Source of the DNA: Callorhinus ursinus
Lineage: Eukaryota > Chordata > Mammalia > Carnivora > Otariidae
DNA length: 64,000 nucleotides
Assembly: GCF_003265705.1 (NCBI RefSeq)
Contig: NW_020312817.1
Coordinates: 45,139,113 to 45,203,112 of the forward strand
Direction of reading: 5' to 3'
Positions 11,931-22,994 of this stretch are shown here, piece by piece (position 1 is the stretch's first letter; the number at the start of each line of letters is the position of its first letter). The notes under the pieces are model-generated. The model searched no databases. It saw only the letters and a program-made list of their open reading frames with translations, and was not told where the DNA came from. Position numbers and translations under genes: made by a program.

Positions 11931-12429
11931 ACTGCCCCCCATACCCCTTAATGCTCCTCCTGCCATCTTCCCGCTCTGGAGTGGACACGTACACACAACG
12001 CAGCATGCTTGGGCACTGATTTATATGTGCATTAGCCACTTTCCTGGCTTCTCTCTAGTCTCTGACCTTACCCTTCTTTCTTCTTTTCCATGGATTTCTT
12101 TTTTTTTGTCTTACTGTGTTTTGTATGTCCTGTAAGCCTCTTTAAATCTATTCTGTGAAAGGCAAGAACAATTTTACTGAGGCTGACAAGTCAGGATCTC
12201 AATAAAGGGTATTAGAGGAAATAGTCCCGGATTGGCAATCTTCTAAACTAGATTCCACATTTTATTCATATCGATGTATAATTTATCACTCTTTGCAAGT
12301 CCGTGTAAGAACAAGAATATTTCAGCATCCACACTGTGTTCTTGCCACTTTCGTTAATCACATCAGCAGAAGGGCTTGTTATTATGGCGTTTGGGGGGGG
12401 GGGGTTGTTTTTTGTTTTTGTTTTTACTA
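11931..12429. other. Intron; G12 run
   Basis: Nothing recognised except a run of 12 G at 12393-12404, directly followed by T-rich sequence. A 101-codon plus-strand frame (11830-12135) overlaps the MIR and is not a gene. Confidence 0.5.
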
Positions 12430-12590
12430 TTGTGCTCAGTTCCATTAATAATGTATCAATATTGGTTCATTAGTTGTTACAAATGTACCATAATGACATT
12501 AGGTGAAACTGGGTGTAGGGTATATGGTAATGCTCTGTACTGTCTTTGTAAATTTTCTGTAAATTTAAGATTATTCTAAAATAAGAGATT
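12430..12590 (+). repeat. L1M 3' UTR fragment
   Basis: ACATTAGGTGAAACTGGGTG, GGGTATATGGTAATGCTCTG, TTTTCTGTAAATTTAAGATTATTC and TAAAATAAGAG match the end of old L1M 3' UTRs, in sense order. Confidence 0.7.
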
Positions 12591-12599
12591 TGTTTTTAA

Positions 12600-13215
12600 T
12601 ACAATAAGGTTGGGTGATTTTGTACAGACATGATTTTTCCTAACAGTGGGGTGAACACCAAACATTGAGATTGATAGGTTATATGGTAACTCTATTTTTA
12701 GTTTTATAAAAATAATTACCAAACTGTCTTCCAAAGTGGCTGTATGATTTTGCGTCTGAATGAATAAGAGTTCTTGTTTCTCATCCTCACCACCATTTGG
12801 TATTGTCAACTTAGGGAATTTTACGGATTCTAATAGGTATACGGTAAAATCTCTTCGTTTTAATTTTCACTTCCCTAATGACAAATGATGCTGAATATTT
12901 TTTCCATATGATTATTTGCCACCTATATATCTTCATTGGTGATGTGTCTATTCAGGTCTTCTGCCATTTTTGAATCCAGTAATTCCTTTTCTTATTGTTG
13001 AATTTTAGGAGTTCTTGATATATCTTTGATACAAGTCCTTTAACAGATATGTGACTTACAAATATTTTCTCCCTGTCTATGGCTTGTCTTCATTCTTTTA
13101 GCGCTGTCTTTCACAGAGCTAAAGTTTTTAATTTTAAGTTCAACTTATCAATTTATCTTTCATTCAGCATGCCTTGGGTTGTTCCATCTTTAAATCACAC
13201 TTCTACAGCCTGCTT
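12600..13215 (-). repeat. L1M ORF2 3' region, antisense
   Basis: The plus-strand text is the reverse complement of the L1 ORF2 C-terminal region. Examples are AAACTGTCTTCCAAAGTGGC, TTTCACTTCCCTAATGACAAATG, CTTCATTGGTGATGTGTC, AGGTCTTCTGCCATTTTTGAAT and ACAAATATTTTCTCCCTGTC. It is full of mutations; a 77-codon minus-strand frame at 12576-12809 retains K-I-E-L-P-Y from the L1 protein. Confidence 0.85.
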
Positions 13216-13251
13216 AATTTTTTATTATTGTCTGTCTTATGTCAGAATGTA

Positions 13252-13740
13252 GTATTTTTTTTTATTTTTTTATTGTTATGTTAATCACCATATATTACAT
13301 CATTTGTTTTGGTGTACTGTTCCATGATTCATTGTTTGTTCATAACACCCAGTGCTCCATGCAGAATGTGCCCTCCTCAATACCCATCACCAGGCTAACC
13401 CATCCCCCCACCCTCCTCCCCTCCAGAAACCTCAGTTTGTTTTTCAGAGTCCATCATCTCTCTTGGTTCGTCTCCCCCTCTGACTTACTCCCCTTCATTC
13501 TTCCTCTCCTGCTATCTTCTTCTTTTTCTTTTTTCTTAAAATATGTTGCATTATTTGTTTCAGAAGTACAGATCTGTGATTCAACAGTCTTGCACAATTC
13601 ACAGCGCTCACCGTAGCACATATCTTCCCCAATGTCTATCACCCAGCCATCCCATCCCTCCCACCCCCGACCACTCCAGCAACCCTCAGTTTGTTCCTGA
13701 GATTAAGAATTCCTCATATCAGTGAGGTCATATGATACAT
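13252..13740 (-). mobile_element. Carnivore-type L1 3' UTR, minus strand
   Basis: Starts with a T-run (reverse complement of the poly-A), then TTAATCACCATATATTACATC, CCATGATTCATTGTTTG, ATAACACCCAGTGCTCCATGC and GTCTATCACCCAGCCATCCC. I recognise this as the 3' end of L1 elements common in dogs, bears and relatives. It lies against the older L1M segment on its left. A 125-codon plus-strand frame inside it is not a gene. Confidence 0.85.
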
Positions 13741-13782
13741 AGGCATGGAATATCTGTTTTCTTTCTTCAGCATACTATATTC

Positions 13783-13835
13783 CCAGTCCCTAAAATAGGG
13801 CAGGTACATAGTACTTAAATACTTGTTGAGTTAAT
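13783..13835 (+). repeat. L2 3' tail fragment
   Basis: TATTCCCAGTCCCTAAAATAG, then AGGTACATAGTACTTAAATACTTGTTGAG, follows the L2 3' end ('cccagtgcctagaacagtgcctggcacatagtag...'). Confidence 0.55.
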
Positions 13836-14504
13836 TGTCCTAGTCAATGAATGTACATGGAGATCTTTCAGCATCAATATCATTTTATATAAAATATGGA
13901 TAATAATACTTCAAATAACTAACAAAATAATATTGAAAGAATATATGCCAAGTGTCTTACAAATGGAGTGGCAACCAATCAATGGAAGCTATTGCTTTTA
14001 TTATTCTTCCTGAAAGATTATGGCATTTTCAAAAGCCAAGAGCTCCAGAAAGAGGGATCAGATGAAAAGAGTCATCTGTCATTATCTCCTAATATGTTGA
14101 AACAAGAGCCGTACATGGGGCCTCAAGTTGATATGGGACGTTCCTGGGCCCTCAACTAGTGCAAACTTTGGCATATGAATATGTTTTATTTAACCAAATA
14201 TGCAACAGTTAAAACTAATGCAAATGTTAAAATAGGCATTAAGAGGAATCTTAAATTGTACAGCATTTTCACATTTATGCATTTTTCTTTATGATTTTTT
14301 CATATTAAACCTCTTTATTTTTTTGTCATTGTATATATCTCTAAGGTTTTTTCTATTTTTTTTAACTTCTGATATTAAAGCTTCTGAAAATTAATTTCAT
14401 TCCTGGATAACATCCTTTTCACTGGAAGAAAAAAAGACTTAAACTAATTAAAAGTGTTGTGTGTGAAGATGTATAAAGCTTGGACTGTTAGTGATTTGCA
14501 AACT
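13836..14504. other. AT-rich intron, nothing recognised
   Basis: No repeat or exon identified. Confidence 0.5.
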
Positions 14505-14692
14505 TTGGAAGCATAAGATTGGGGTACTGGCTGGAAATAAAGATTCTTAGTGGTACCCCAGCTATACTGAATCTGGGTTTATGGCCAGGCTCAGGAATTT
14601 GAATTTTTATAGACATTACCCATCCTCACACAGGTGATTCTGAAACAAGTGGTCTGTGAACTTCATTTTGAGAAACACCTGGTGAAAGATGC
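14505..14692 (+). repeat. MER5-type hAT-Charlie MITE
   Basis: CAGGTGATTCTGAAACAAGTGG, TCTGTGAACTTCATTTTGAG and AAACACCTGG form the right end of MER5A/B. The left end begins near TTTGCAAACTTTGG. It is diverged and non-coding. Confidence 0.7.
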
Positions 14693-14892
14693 CTCTGTAA
14701 AGAAGGGGAGGAGATGCTGTGTGAGGGACAGTGAGCAGCAGTGGTGCATGGACACAGCAGAGCATCATCAGGTCCATGACTCAGCTGTACTGAAGTCTGA
14801 GACTGAAGAGATACTTCCCATCCCAACTTCAAGGTCTGCTTTTGCTTCATCTAATAAACATGCACTTTATTATATTACTTGATATTATTATT

Positions 14893-15084
14893 ATTGTTAT
14901 TGAGAGAGAGAGTGTGTGAGCCAGGGGAGAGGCAGAGGGAGAGGGAGAGGGAAACAGAGAATCTTAAGCAGGCTCCACGACCAGCATGGAGCCCGACATG
15001 GGGCTCGATCTCCCAACCCTGAGATCATGGCCTGAGCTGAACTCATGAGTCAGTTACTTAACCAACTGAGCCACCCAGGTATCC
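14893..15084 (-). mobile_element. CAN-SINE, minus strand, older subfamily
   Basis: GAGAATCTTAAGCAGGCTCC and GAGCTGAACTCATGAGTCAG mark the subfamily whose central part reads '...gaaatcaagagtcag' instead of '...gaaggcagac'. The head is at 15068-15084. A weak direct repeat TGATATTATTAT / TGATAATACTAT flanks it. Confidence 0.9.
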
Positions 15085-15231
15085 TGATAATACTATTTTT
15101 TAAAGCAATGGATCTACAGTCAGCAAAGTCCGAGCTCAAGGAAGCAAGATCCAAAGAGAGAAATGAGTATTCCTCTTCTTTCTTTTGCTCTTCCCTAGAT
15201 TTGCCTCTCGAATCTCCATTTTCTGTCATGA

Positions 15232-15260
15232 AATTCTCCTCCTCCCTGAAGAGGAGAATT
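15232..15260. repeat. Perfect hairpin, 10-bp arms
   Basis: AATTCTCCTC (15232-15241) and GAGGAGAATT (15251-15260) are exact reverse complements around a 9-nt loop. It directly abuts the larger hairpin at 15261-15304. Confidence 0.95.
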
Positions 15261-15304
15261 AGTAGGTCTCCACTGAAGGTACACACCTTCAGTGGAGACC
15301 TACT
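15261..15304. repeat. Perfect hairpin, 20-bp arms, 4-nt loop
   Basis: The left arm 15261-15280 (starts AGTAGGTCTCC) and right arm 15285-15304 (ends GGAGACCTACT) are exact reverse complements over all 20 bases, around the loop ACAC. It is outside any repeat I recognise. The arms are too perfect for an ancient structure. A fold-back template-switch mutation is the simplest origin; a small-RNA hairpin is the alternative. Confidence 0.95.
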
Positions 15305-15920
15305 CCCCTAGCCCTCCAACTATACAGCAGTGAAATCTCACCCCATGACCAATAGGATGCTACATTAGAACACAGTAACATACCACTCATACAAGGATAG
15401 TCAAGCAGCAGTGAAGAGTCAGCACACAGCACAGAAAAGCAAGTCCAGTATTTCTAAGAGACCAAACATTCTGAGCACCAAGAGTAGAGGCATAAAGTAA
15501 GGGACATTTGGGAGATAGTTGTCCTGAGAAAAAGGACAAGCAGAGGAGTAACAGAATCCTTGCAATACCCCAGCTCTCCTTCTCCTTAGAGAGTTGACCT
15601 CTGTGGATAGTGCTCCAAGAGAAAACATTCCCTCACCCCTCCCCACACAGTTGTTTTACATATCAACAGGGCAGGTGGAGGATGACCGACAGAACTATCT
15701 GACAGTAGGAGCCTCTTGGCCATGGAAATGGCCTTGGACCAGATCTTAGCTAAAGAGTTCACAGAGTTGATAAAAACTAGAGTTTTTGTTGGACCAGCTC
15801 ATTCCACCAACATCACACCCCAATAACAAAGGGGGTAAGGAAAGAGAAAGTCTAAGTCATCAAGAGGCAAAAGGTTTCTCTCCTCAGAGATGTGAGGGAC
15901 ACATTTCTCTCTCCCTCTAC
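15305..15920. other. Intron, nothing recognised
   Basis: Unique-looking sequence of moderate GC. A 75-codon minus-strand frame at 15419-15646 is unrecognised. Confidence 0.5.
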
Positions 15921-15937
15921 TACTTTTTCTCAGTCTT

Positions 15938-16137
15938 TTTTTTTTTTTTTAAGATTTTATTTATTTATTTGACAGAGACAGAGATAGCGAGAGCAGGAAC
16001 ACAAGCAGCAGGAGTGGGAGAGGAAGAAGCAGGCTTCCCACGGAGCAGGGAGCCCGATGCAGGGCTCGATCTCAGGACCCTGGGACCATGACCTGAGACG
16101 AAGGCAGACGCTTAACGACTGAGCCACCCAGGCACCA
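15938..16137 (-). mobile_element. CAN-SINE, minus strand, young insertion
   Basis: T-run, AAGATTTTATTTATTTATTTG tail and CTGAGCCACCCAGGCACCA head. The 17-bp target-site duplication TACTTTTTCTCAGTCTT (15921-15937 and 16138-16154) is perfect. Confidence 0.97.
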
Positions 16138-16201
16138 TACTTTTTCTCAGTCTTGATCTGTCTGTCTCAGTCCACTCTTCATCATTTACTCAATAAATAT
16201 T

Positions 16202-16391
16202 TTTTTAAATATTTTATTTATTTATTTGAGAGAGAGAGAGAGCTGAGCATGAGCAGGGGGCGGGGGGCAGAGGGACAAGCAGACTCCCTGCTGAGTGGGG
16301 AGCCTGATGTGCGGCTCGATGCCAGGACCCCAAGATCATGACCTGAGCCAAAGTCAGATGCCTAACTGACTGAACCACCCAGGTGCCCCGG
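16202..16391 (-). mobile_element. CAN-SINE, minus strand
   Basis: Tail ATTTTATTTATTTATTTGAG, a (GA)n tract and the head ACCACCCAGGTGCCCC. The flanking repeat TTACTCAATAAATATT (16186-16201) / TTGCTCAATAAATATT (16392-16407) has one mismatch. It lies only about 64 bp from the preceding SINE. Confidence 0.95.
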
Positions 16392-16407
16392 TTGCTCAAT
16401 AAATATT

Positions 16408-17649
16408 GATTGGGTAAAAAAATTAATGATGGAACTAGTTGATATTACCATATCACTTAACAGTTGAACTTGTATGCAAACAAACCAAAACCCTGTATGA
16501 GCAGTGAATGGTTTGACCATCTCTGACGTAAAAAATGGTTCCATGAGAAAACTACCTCTTTTATCTGTACCTCTTGTCACTTCACTCCATGAGATCTCTC
16601 TTAAAGTTGGATGAGGGCCATATACAAGTCTGTCTGTACCCTGGCCTGGCATATCTTGGTGGCTGGGTCATGTCTTAATTGTTTTTATTTGTTGTAACTT
16701 CCTAGACGGAGAGTGGGCAATCAGAGAAGGTTGTTTGAGAAGACAGAAAGCCCAAGCAACTGATCCATGGCTCAAGAGGGTGTGGAGTTATAAAAATGGG
16801 ATGGCAGCGAAGCAACTGCTGCATTACCTCTTAAATGGAGCTGCTTATTGGACAAATATGAAGACTGCCTATCACTCAAAGCACAGCTTTTGGATCCATT
16901 TCAAATCAAAGAAGATTCATAAAGGCAATATGTGAGCATCCCATTGCTAGCAGATGCTAGTACATACCAAATAAACACATTAAATTTAAAAATTCTTAGA
17001 CAATTAAGCCTGTTATAAATTGGCCTTTTCAACTGCAGTAACAATCAGTGGTATTCAATAAATAAATCCCTTAGAAACATATGAGAGATCCACACAGATG
17101 CTGGTAACAGACATTAATTTTAAATCCACAACAGTGGTCAAATATTAGATATACATGATCCATTAAAATCACCTCCTCTTTTGTTCAAAATAATTGAGAT
17201 AGTTTCAACCAATTTACTTTGATTCAATCTTTTCTATAAAACCCATTGTTGGGTACATCTTTCCTCCTTCCTACCTGTTTTCTAGATAAAGAAATGTACC
17301 TTCTGCATTATCTCATACAACGAACCTGAGCCTTTTCCCTCTACAATTGCTCTCACCAGTGGCTCCCTCTCTGGGTATATGCTCTGATACTTCTGATCTG
17401 GGCTCAACAAAATAAGCAAAGTAAGCAAAAATCATATTCTTTGCTTGTCTTTAATATTTTCTCCAAACACTCTTGGATTTTTCTCCTTCCACACTGTGGC
17501 AATCTTTGGAATCATGCCATAAGTTCTCACAATGTGCCAGGCTCCAGAGATACATGAAATCATGATAACATATGGTCCCTCATTTGAGTACCAGACTATC
17601 TGCAGAAGCAAAAGTACAATGATATATATAGTGCACTGATGGCCAAAGA
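16408..17649. other. Intron, nothing recognised
   Basis: 1.2 kb of unique-looking sequence. A 96-codon minus-strand frame overlaps the SINE edge and has no recognised similarity. Confidence 0.5.
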
Positions 17650-19060
17650 CGACTATGGTGAGCTTTCCTGCCTAGATCCATTACTTCACCATCTACTCTT
17701 TCCTTCAGCTTCCTGAAAATGAACTTTTAAATAAAATTAATGATACCTTTCTAGCAAAATCCAAGGCATTTTCTCATTATTAATCCTCCATGATCTCAGA
17801 AGAATTTGACCTAATTGCAACAGCATTCTAGCATCTAAATTGATCACTGTCTCCTTTGCAAAATAGTCTATTCCCTTGGATTTCAGGATTCTGTACTATC
17901 TTTGTTCTCTGGTCATATTTCAGGGCATGCCTCTCTCCTCTATTTCTATCCCATCTTGTAATCCTAATTGAGCCTTTCATCCAAAACTAAACCTACATCT
18001 CTCTATTCTTCTCTATATATCTATTGGCAAGTACTCAAAAAAAAAAAAAAAGGACTGTCTCTAAAAGCTTCATTCATTACCTCAAAAGATGTCAAATTTC
18101 TCTGTTTCTCCAAAGTTCCATTCCCATAGCATTAACCATCTGCTAGGCAGTTCCTCTCATTCATCGATGTTTAAAATCAAATCAGTCATTTCTCCCCACC
18201 CCTGTCACCACTTAGATATCCCAATTAAGTCGTATAAAGCCAAAAATTTAGAATAAATATTGACTCCTGTTTCTTCCTTTCAACAAATGGCAAATCTTTT
18301 ATTCTTTTTCACAATGTTTGTAACATCTAGTTTCTTATTTCTCTTCTTATTGCCACCACACCAATCCTAGAACCTCAAAGTATTTTTGCTTTGTTTTCAC
18401 TTCAATATTACAACAACACATAAGCAATCTGAGTCCAATCTTTCTCTGATTTAGTCAACTTTCCATGAAGTTGCCAAAATAATCTCTAAAATATCACTTA
18501 AAAGGTAGAAGCCAATCAGCTAGCTTCCTTCTTTTCTTCCTATCTTTATTCCATCATGTTGTCTATACACAGCCTAATTCCTAAACTTTTCCCACTGTGG
18601 TCCCTTCTTATCATCTTACCAGATTTCTAACTACGCCTGAATATGAAACTTCTCATCAAATCAAGGCTTTTCTACCCATCCCCCAATTATCAACGTCATT
18701 CTTATCTCTTTGCCTTTAAAAATCAGGTTGCTTCAACCTGAAATGCTTGTCACACTATCCTTGACAGATTTTTAATCCATGCTCAGTTTAAACATACTTT
18801 CCTCCTTGCTAATTCCAGCTTCATACCTTTCTTTTCCAACAGCAATTTAAATATTAACTGTCCTATAGATCTGGTTCCTTAGCATATACTTAAAGCATAT
18901 TCTCAGAGTGCCTACAGAAGGTCAGGCATTATAAGACCTCATTTAGCACAGAATATATCTATCCACAACATATTAGCATAGAATATCAGGTTGTTTCTCC
19001 TATGTAAATCTCTCCTCTCTAACTCTATGCATACTATAAGCTTATAGGCCTTCTAAAATG
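17650..19060 (+). repeat. L2 LINE relic, sense, RT to 3' region
   Basis: A long decayed L2 copy. The segment 17780-17870 (TCTAGCATCTAAATTGATCACTG TCTCCTTTG) corresponds to the coding region of the L-S-A-A-F-D-T-V-D-H RT motif. Then come TTAGATATCCCAATTAAG, TATTGACTCCTGTTTC, GTTGCCAAAATAATC and TTCAACCTGAAATGCTTGTC in the consensus order. The end near 19050 (ACTATAAGCTTATAGGCC) aligns with 'agaatgtaagctcc'. A pure A-run interrupts it at 18037-18050. No open frame survives. Confidence 0.65.
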
Positions 19061-19144
19061 AGTGACTGCCATCTGCTACCTAATGTGAAACGTTAGCTGA
19101 CTAACAGGAATTGATGAGTCATCAAAGTGGAGATAATGGACAAG

Positions 19145-19312
19145 AAGTGGATTAATCACCTGGGGAACTTTAAAAACCTTGATGCCTGGGTCCTGCTCCA
19201 CAGTTTCTAGCTTAATTGATAAGGGTGAAGGCCTGAACATCAAGAGTTTCAAAAGCTTCCCAGGAGGTATTAATATTCACTGAGATTTAAGAAACCCAGA
19301 TTAGTCCATAGT
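19145..19312 (+). repeat. MER5A MITE
   Basis: ATCACCTGGGGAACTTTAAAA, TGATGCCTGGGTCCTGCTCC, AAGCTTCCCAGGAGG and GATTTAAGAAACCC follow the MER5A consensus in order. Confidence 0.75.
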
Positions 19313-19714
19313 TCAGAAAGAGTTTCCATCCAGGAAGGTCTTGATGGTAAACATTAAAAATGTTTTGGCATTCTCTGTCCCAAGCTTTGTTTTTGGCCCA
19401 GAGCTTCACTATAAAGACACTATTGGAATAATTCCCCTTGCGTTCCTCATTAGGAGCTTTTCTACATATGGTTCACTGGCTGCACAACTATTAAATCACA
19501 GTTTTCTGGGACCACACACAACTACCACCAAACCCAAGCCAAACTGAGCTACTTGGTCCCCTTCTGGGAGACTACTAGATGCTGATTCAGCTCTCCAGCA
19601 TCCTGCCTGGAAGGCCCAGGACTGCTCAGTGATAGGAAAGAGAGCTATTGCCATAGGCAGTACAGATTATTTTGATAAATTGTAATTAATAAATATACCT
19701 CACATCTATATGAC

Positions 19715-19890
19715 ATTTAATGTTTTTATAATCTCTTTGTGACTTCATTATGCTAAACAATCCAGTGAGGAAAATGCAACAATTACTGTCTGTATTTGAA
19801 AACTGGAGGAATTGAGGCTTCAAGTGGTTAAGTGATTGAGTTTAAATCATGTAGCTTTTGGCTAAAGTAACATTAGAAATCAGGTATCTT
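19715..19890 (+). repeat. MIR SINE fossil
   Basis: GAAAACTGGAGGAATTGAGGC TTCAAGTGG TTAAG and CATGTAGCTTTTGG follow the MIR core. It is strongly diverged. Positions 19313-19714 hold nothing else recognised. Confidence 0.55.
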
Positions 19891-20123
19891 AACCAAACAT
19901 CTGGTGCTCTGTTGACTTGTAAGCCTGCTTTGCTGACATGCAAGCCTCCTTCCCCTGAGTATCACCTGCCATGTGCTAGAGCAACCATGCTAAGTACTTT
20001 AGGAGTAGAAAAAAACACATACACATCATTGTTCCTATCCTGATGAAGTTTAAACTTAATTTAGGAAGACAATATACATATATGTAATTACTTTATTTTA
20101 GCTATGATAAAACAGTTACCCGG

Positions 20124-20178
20124 ATACACAGACACACAGACACACAGACACACAGACACACACACACACACACACACC
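20124..20178. repeat. (ACAG)/(CA)n compound microsatellite
   Basis: ACACAGACACACAGACACAC-type units pass into pure (CA)n. Likely length-variable. Confidence 0.95.
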
Positions 20179-20294
20179 CCTCTGACCAAATATCCCATCT
20201 ATACCTAAGTCTAAAATATCAGAGTTCTAAATTTTGAGTACAATGATTTATCTTCTTTAATACATATTTCGATGATTTAGTTTTGTTACTTGTT

Positions 20295-20490
20295 CTTTTT
20301 TTTTAAGATTTCATTCATCTATTTGAGAGAGAGAGAATGAGAGATAGAGAGCACGAGAGGGAAGAGGGTCAGAGGGAGAAGCAGACTCCCTGCTGAGCAG
20401 GGAGCCTGATGCGGGACTCGATCCCGGGACTCCAGGATCATGACCTGAGCTGAAGGCAGTTGCTTAACCAACTGAGCCACCCAGGCACCC
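20295..20490 (-). mobile_element. CAN-SINE, minus strand
   Basis: T-run and AAGATTTCATTCATCTATTTG tail, head CTGAGCCACCCAGGCACCC. Perfect 12-bp target-site duplication TTGTTACTTGTT (20283-20294 / 20491-20502). Confidence 0.96.
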
Positions 20491-20502
20491 TTGTTACTTG
20501 TT

Positions 20503-21445
20503 TTTAACAGAAACTCTATCGTACATGTACTCGCACACTTCTTTTTGCAGGTTAGAACTTAAAAGCACAGGAAAATCTTCTACTGGAATAATATACTTTT
20601 AGTAAAAATATTGTCACCCCTCATACTGAGCATTTTTAAGAATCTGGCATACAGCTCAGGTTTAAAAGAGATAATACATTTTTCAAATGATAAAGAAATT
20701 CAAATAACACTAAGTCTAGCCTAGAAACAATAATGGCATAAATAGATAATTTCATATATAATCTTGCCATATTACAGTGATTATAATCATGGATGCTGTA
20801 AAATCTCAGAAAAACCCCAATAAGAAATGGTTCTGTATTAAAAGTCTGAAAATGCAGTTGTACAATATTAAAACTTCTGGCATTGATTTGTGCTGAACAT
20901 AATTTAGAAAGTGGCAACACTTTCAGATCATTTGATTTAAAAAAGCAAAAACAACTCAATAGTAAAAGATCCCCTCTCATAGATTTAGTTCTAAACTACA
21001 CATTATTTGATAAGTGAGCATATACAGATACTAGGGCCACTTTATAGGAGGATATTACTTCTAGATGGCCGCACTCTCATAATTTCTGAATATCATCTTA
21101 CAGGTAAGAAAGTAGACTTCCATGATGGAAGGAAAGATACTAAGTTTCAAAGTTTCCAATAACTAAATAGTCCTGTTCTAATCCTTAGGTGTTCCCCTTG
21201 ATCTCCTTATCTCTCTCTGAAAATCAACCCAGGCTTTCAGTTGTGAATAAAATCTGGGTATGGGCCAATGGGAAAATTGGGCAAAACCAGATGGGCTAAG
21301 GAGATACACTAAGAACTGAGAAGGGGCACAGAAGAGAAAGGAGAGCCTGAGGACTCTGTTGTCAGGCACAAGAGGCATCTCTCACATAGACAGGCATCTG
21401 AACTCTATATAGAGAGAGTGAGAGATATTTCACAATGAGAGAAAC
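20503..21445. other. AT-rich intron, nothing recognised
   Basis: A 114-codon minus-strand frame at 20636-20980 has no recognised similarity, and its base composition is like its surroundings. Confidence 0.5.
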
Positions 21446-21461
21446 AGGAAAAGAAAAATTT

Positions 21462-21665
21462 TTTTTAAAGATTTTATTTATTCTTCGAGACACAGAGATA
21501 CAGAGAGAGAGAGAGAGAAAGAAAGCACGAGCAGGGGGAGAGGCAGAGGGAGAAGCAGGCTCCCTGCTGAGCCAGGAGCCAGACATGGGGCTCGATCCCA
21601 GGACGCTGGGATCATGACCCAAGCCAAAGGCATATGCTTAACCATCTGAGCCACCCAGACTCCCC
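21462..21665 (-). mobile_element. CAN-SINE, minus strand
   Basis: Tail TTTAAAGATTTTATTTATTC, (GA)n tract, head GAGCCACCCAGACTCCCC. Target-site duplication AGGAAAAGAAAAATTT (21446-21461) / AGGAAAAGAAAATTT (21666-21680), differing by one A. Confidence 0.95.
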
Positions 21666-21785
21666 AGGAAAAGAAAATTTCTAAAACTTTTGCCCGGAGA
21701 ATGTTTGCTATTTTGCAGACTATAACAATGTTTCCTTAAATTTGACACTGTTCAGCAAAAGGGACACGTGATAGTTGACCTTTTA

Positions 21786-21911
21786 TTTATTTTTTTATTT
21801 TTTTAAAAGATTTTATTTATTTATTTGAGAGAGAGAGGCAAAGGGAGAGGAAGAAGCAGACTCCCCGCAGGGCAGGGAGCCCAATGCGGGGCTCAGCCAC
21901 CCAGGCGCCCC
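21786..21911 (-). mobile_element. CAN-SINE with internal deletion
   Basis: Tail and (GA)n region are normal up to CAATGCGGGGCT, then the sequence jumps straight to CAGCCACCCAGGCGCCCC. About 60 bp of the tRNA-like half (the 'cgatcccaggaccctgggatcatgacc...' segment) is missing. The flanks and tail are otherwise typical. Confidence 0.9.
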
Positions 21912-22071
21912 CACTAGTGGGACTTGTATACAGTCAACTCATAGGCATCATTTCTGACGCATAATTTTTCTATAATAAGAAGTGGATAATATAGAGAAAG
22001 TTTAAAATATCCTCCATAAGAGTGACCTCTGTAAGCTGTCCTAAACTAGCATCTTTAAAAAATCTCACTCT

Positions 22072-22252
22072 TGGGGCATCAGGGTGGCTCAGATGGTTGA
22101 GCATCTGCCTTTGGCTCAAGTCATGATCCCAGGGTCCTAGGATCAAGCCCTGTGTCAGGCTCCCAGCTCAGCAGGGAGCCTGCTTCTCCTGCTCACTCTC
22201 CCTCTGCTTGTGCTCTCTCTCAAATGAATAAATAAAATCTTTTAAAATAAAA
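22072..22252 (+). mobile_element. CAN-SINE, plus strand
   Basis: Head TTGGGGCATCAGGGTGGCTC, tail AATGAATAAATAAAATCTTT. Perfect 15-bp target-site duplication AAAAAATCTCACTCT (22057-22071 / 22253-22267). Antisense to CTNNA2. Confidence 0.95.
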
Positions 22253-22534
22253 AAAAAATCTCACTCTCATATCTCCTGGACAGGCTGGCTAAGAACTATG
22301 TTGGTTTTTATATCATGTCCAAAAAAAAAAAAAAAAGCATTCCTTATATAAGCTTTGAGAAAACTGAAATATTAATTTCTACAGAATGTGTGAAAATTAA
22401 ATTGTGAGGAAAAATAAGGGAAAGCTGAAAGATTGTTGAAAACACTATAAGGGAAAATATATCACCATAAAAGATAAATGCTCTGAGAAAGCATCCCAGG
22501 GACTAATCAAAGCCCTCTTCACTAGGGATAGGTT

Positions 22535-22640
22535 CACTATCCTGAGTGTGGTGATGGTTTTACAGTGTGTATTCATTTGTCAAAGCTTATAAAATAGTGC
22601 ACTTAAATGTATGCACTCACCCTAAAAAAGAAAGAAAAGA
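22535..22640 (+). repeat. L1M 3' tail fragment
   Basis: GTGGTGATGGTTTTACAGTG, TATTCATTTGTCAAAGCTTAT and AGTGCACTTAAATGTATGCA match old L1 3' UTR ends. Confidence 0.6.
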
Positions 22641-22994
22641 AAACTACATATGCATTAAAACAAACAAGGTACATTTGCAATTCAGAAGGATTACCAGTCT
22701 TCAACAGCACTTGAAAATTTGGAAGCTTTCATGTTGTTAAAACACATATACAAATATACTCCATCCACATTAGATGAAATATGTAAAATTTAACATTTCA
22801 AATTACATAACAATTTATATTAGAGTAATGTAAATGAAATTAACTTTCAGGGGAGAGAAGACAGGGAAAAAGATGGCAGCATGAAAAATAATGGTTGTTG
22901 GTGAAGAAGGAGGGTTGGTATTTCCAGGGACTAAATATCCATCTGTGAATTTAAAAAGTGGTAAGTTTGTAAGAAGAAAAGGTATAGAACATTT

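Noticed and set aside
13239..13616. 125-codon plus-strand frame rich in Ser/Pro/Leu
   Set aside because: Reading of the reverse complement of a carnivore L1 3' UTR.
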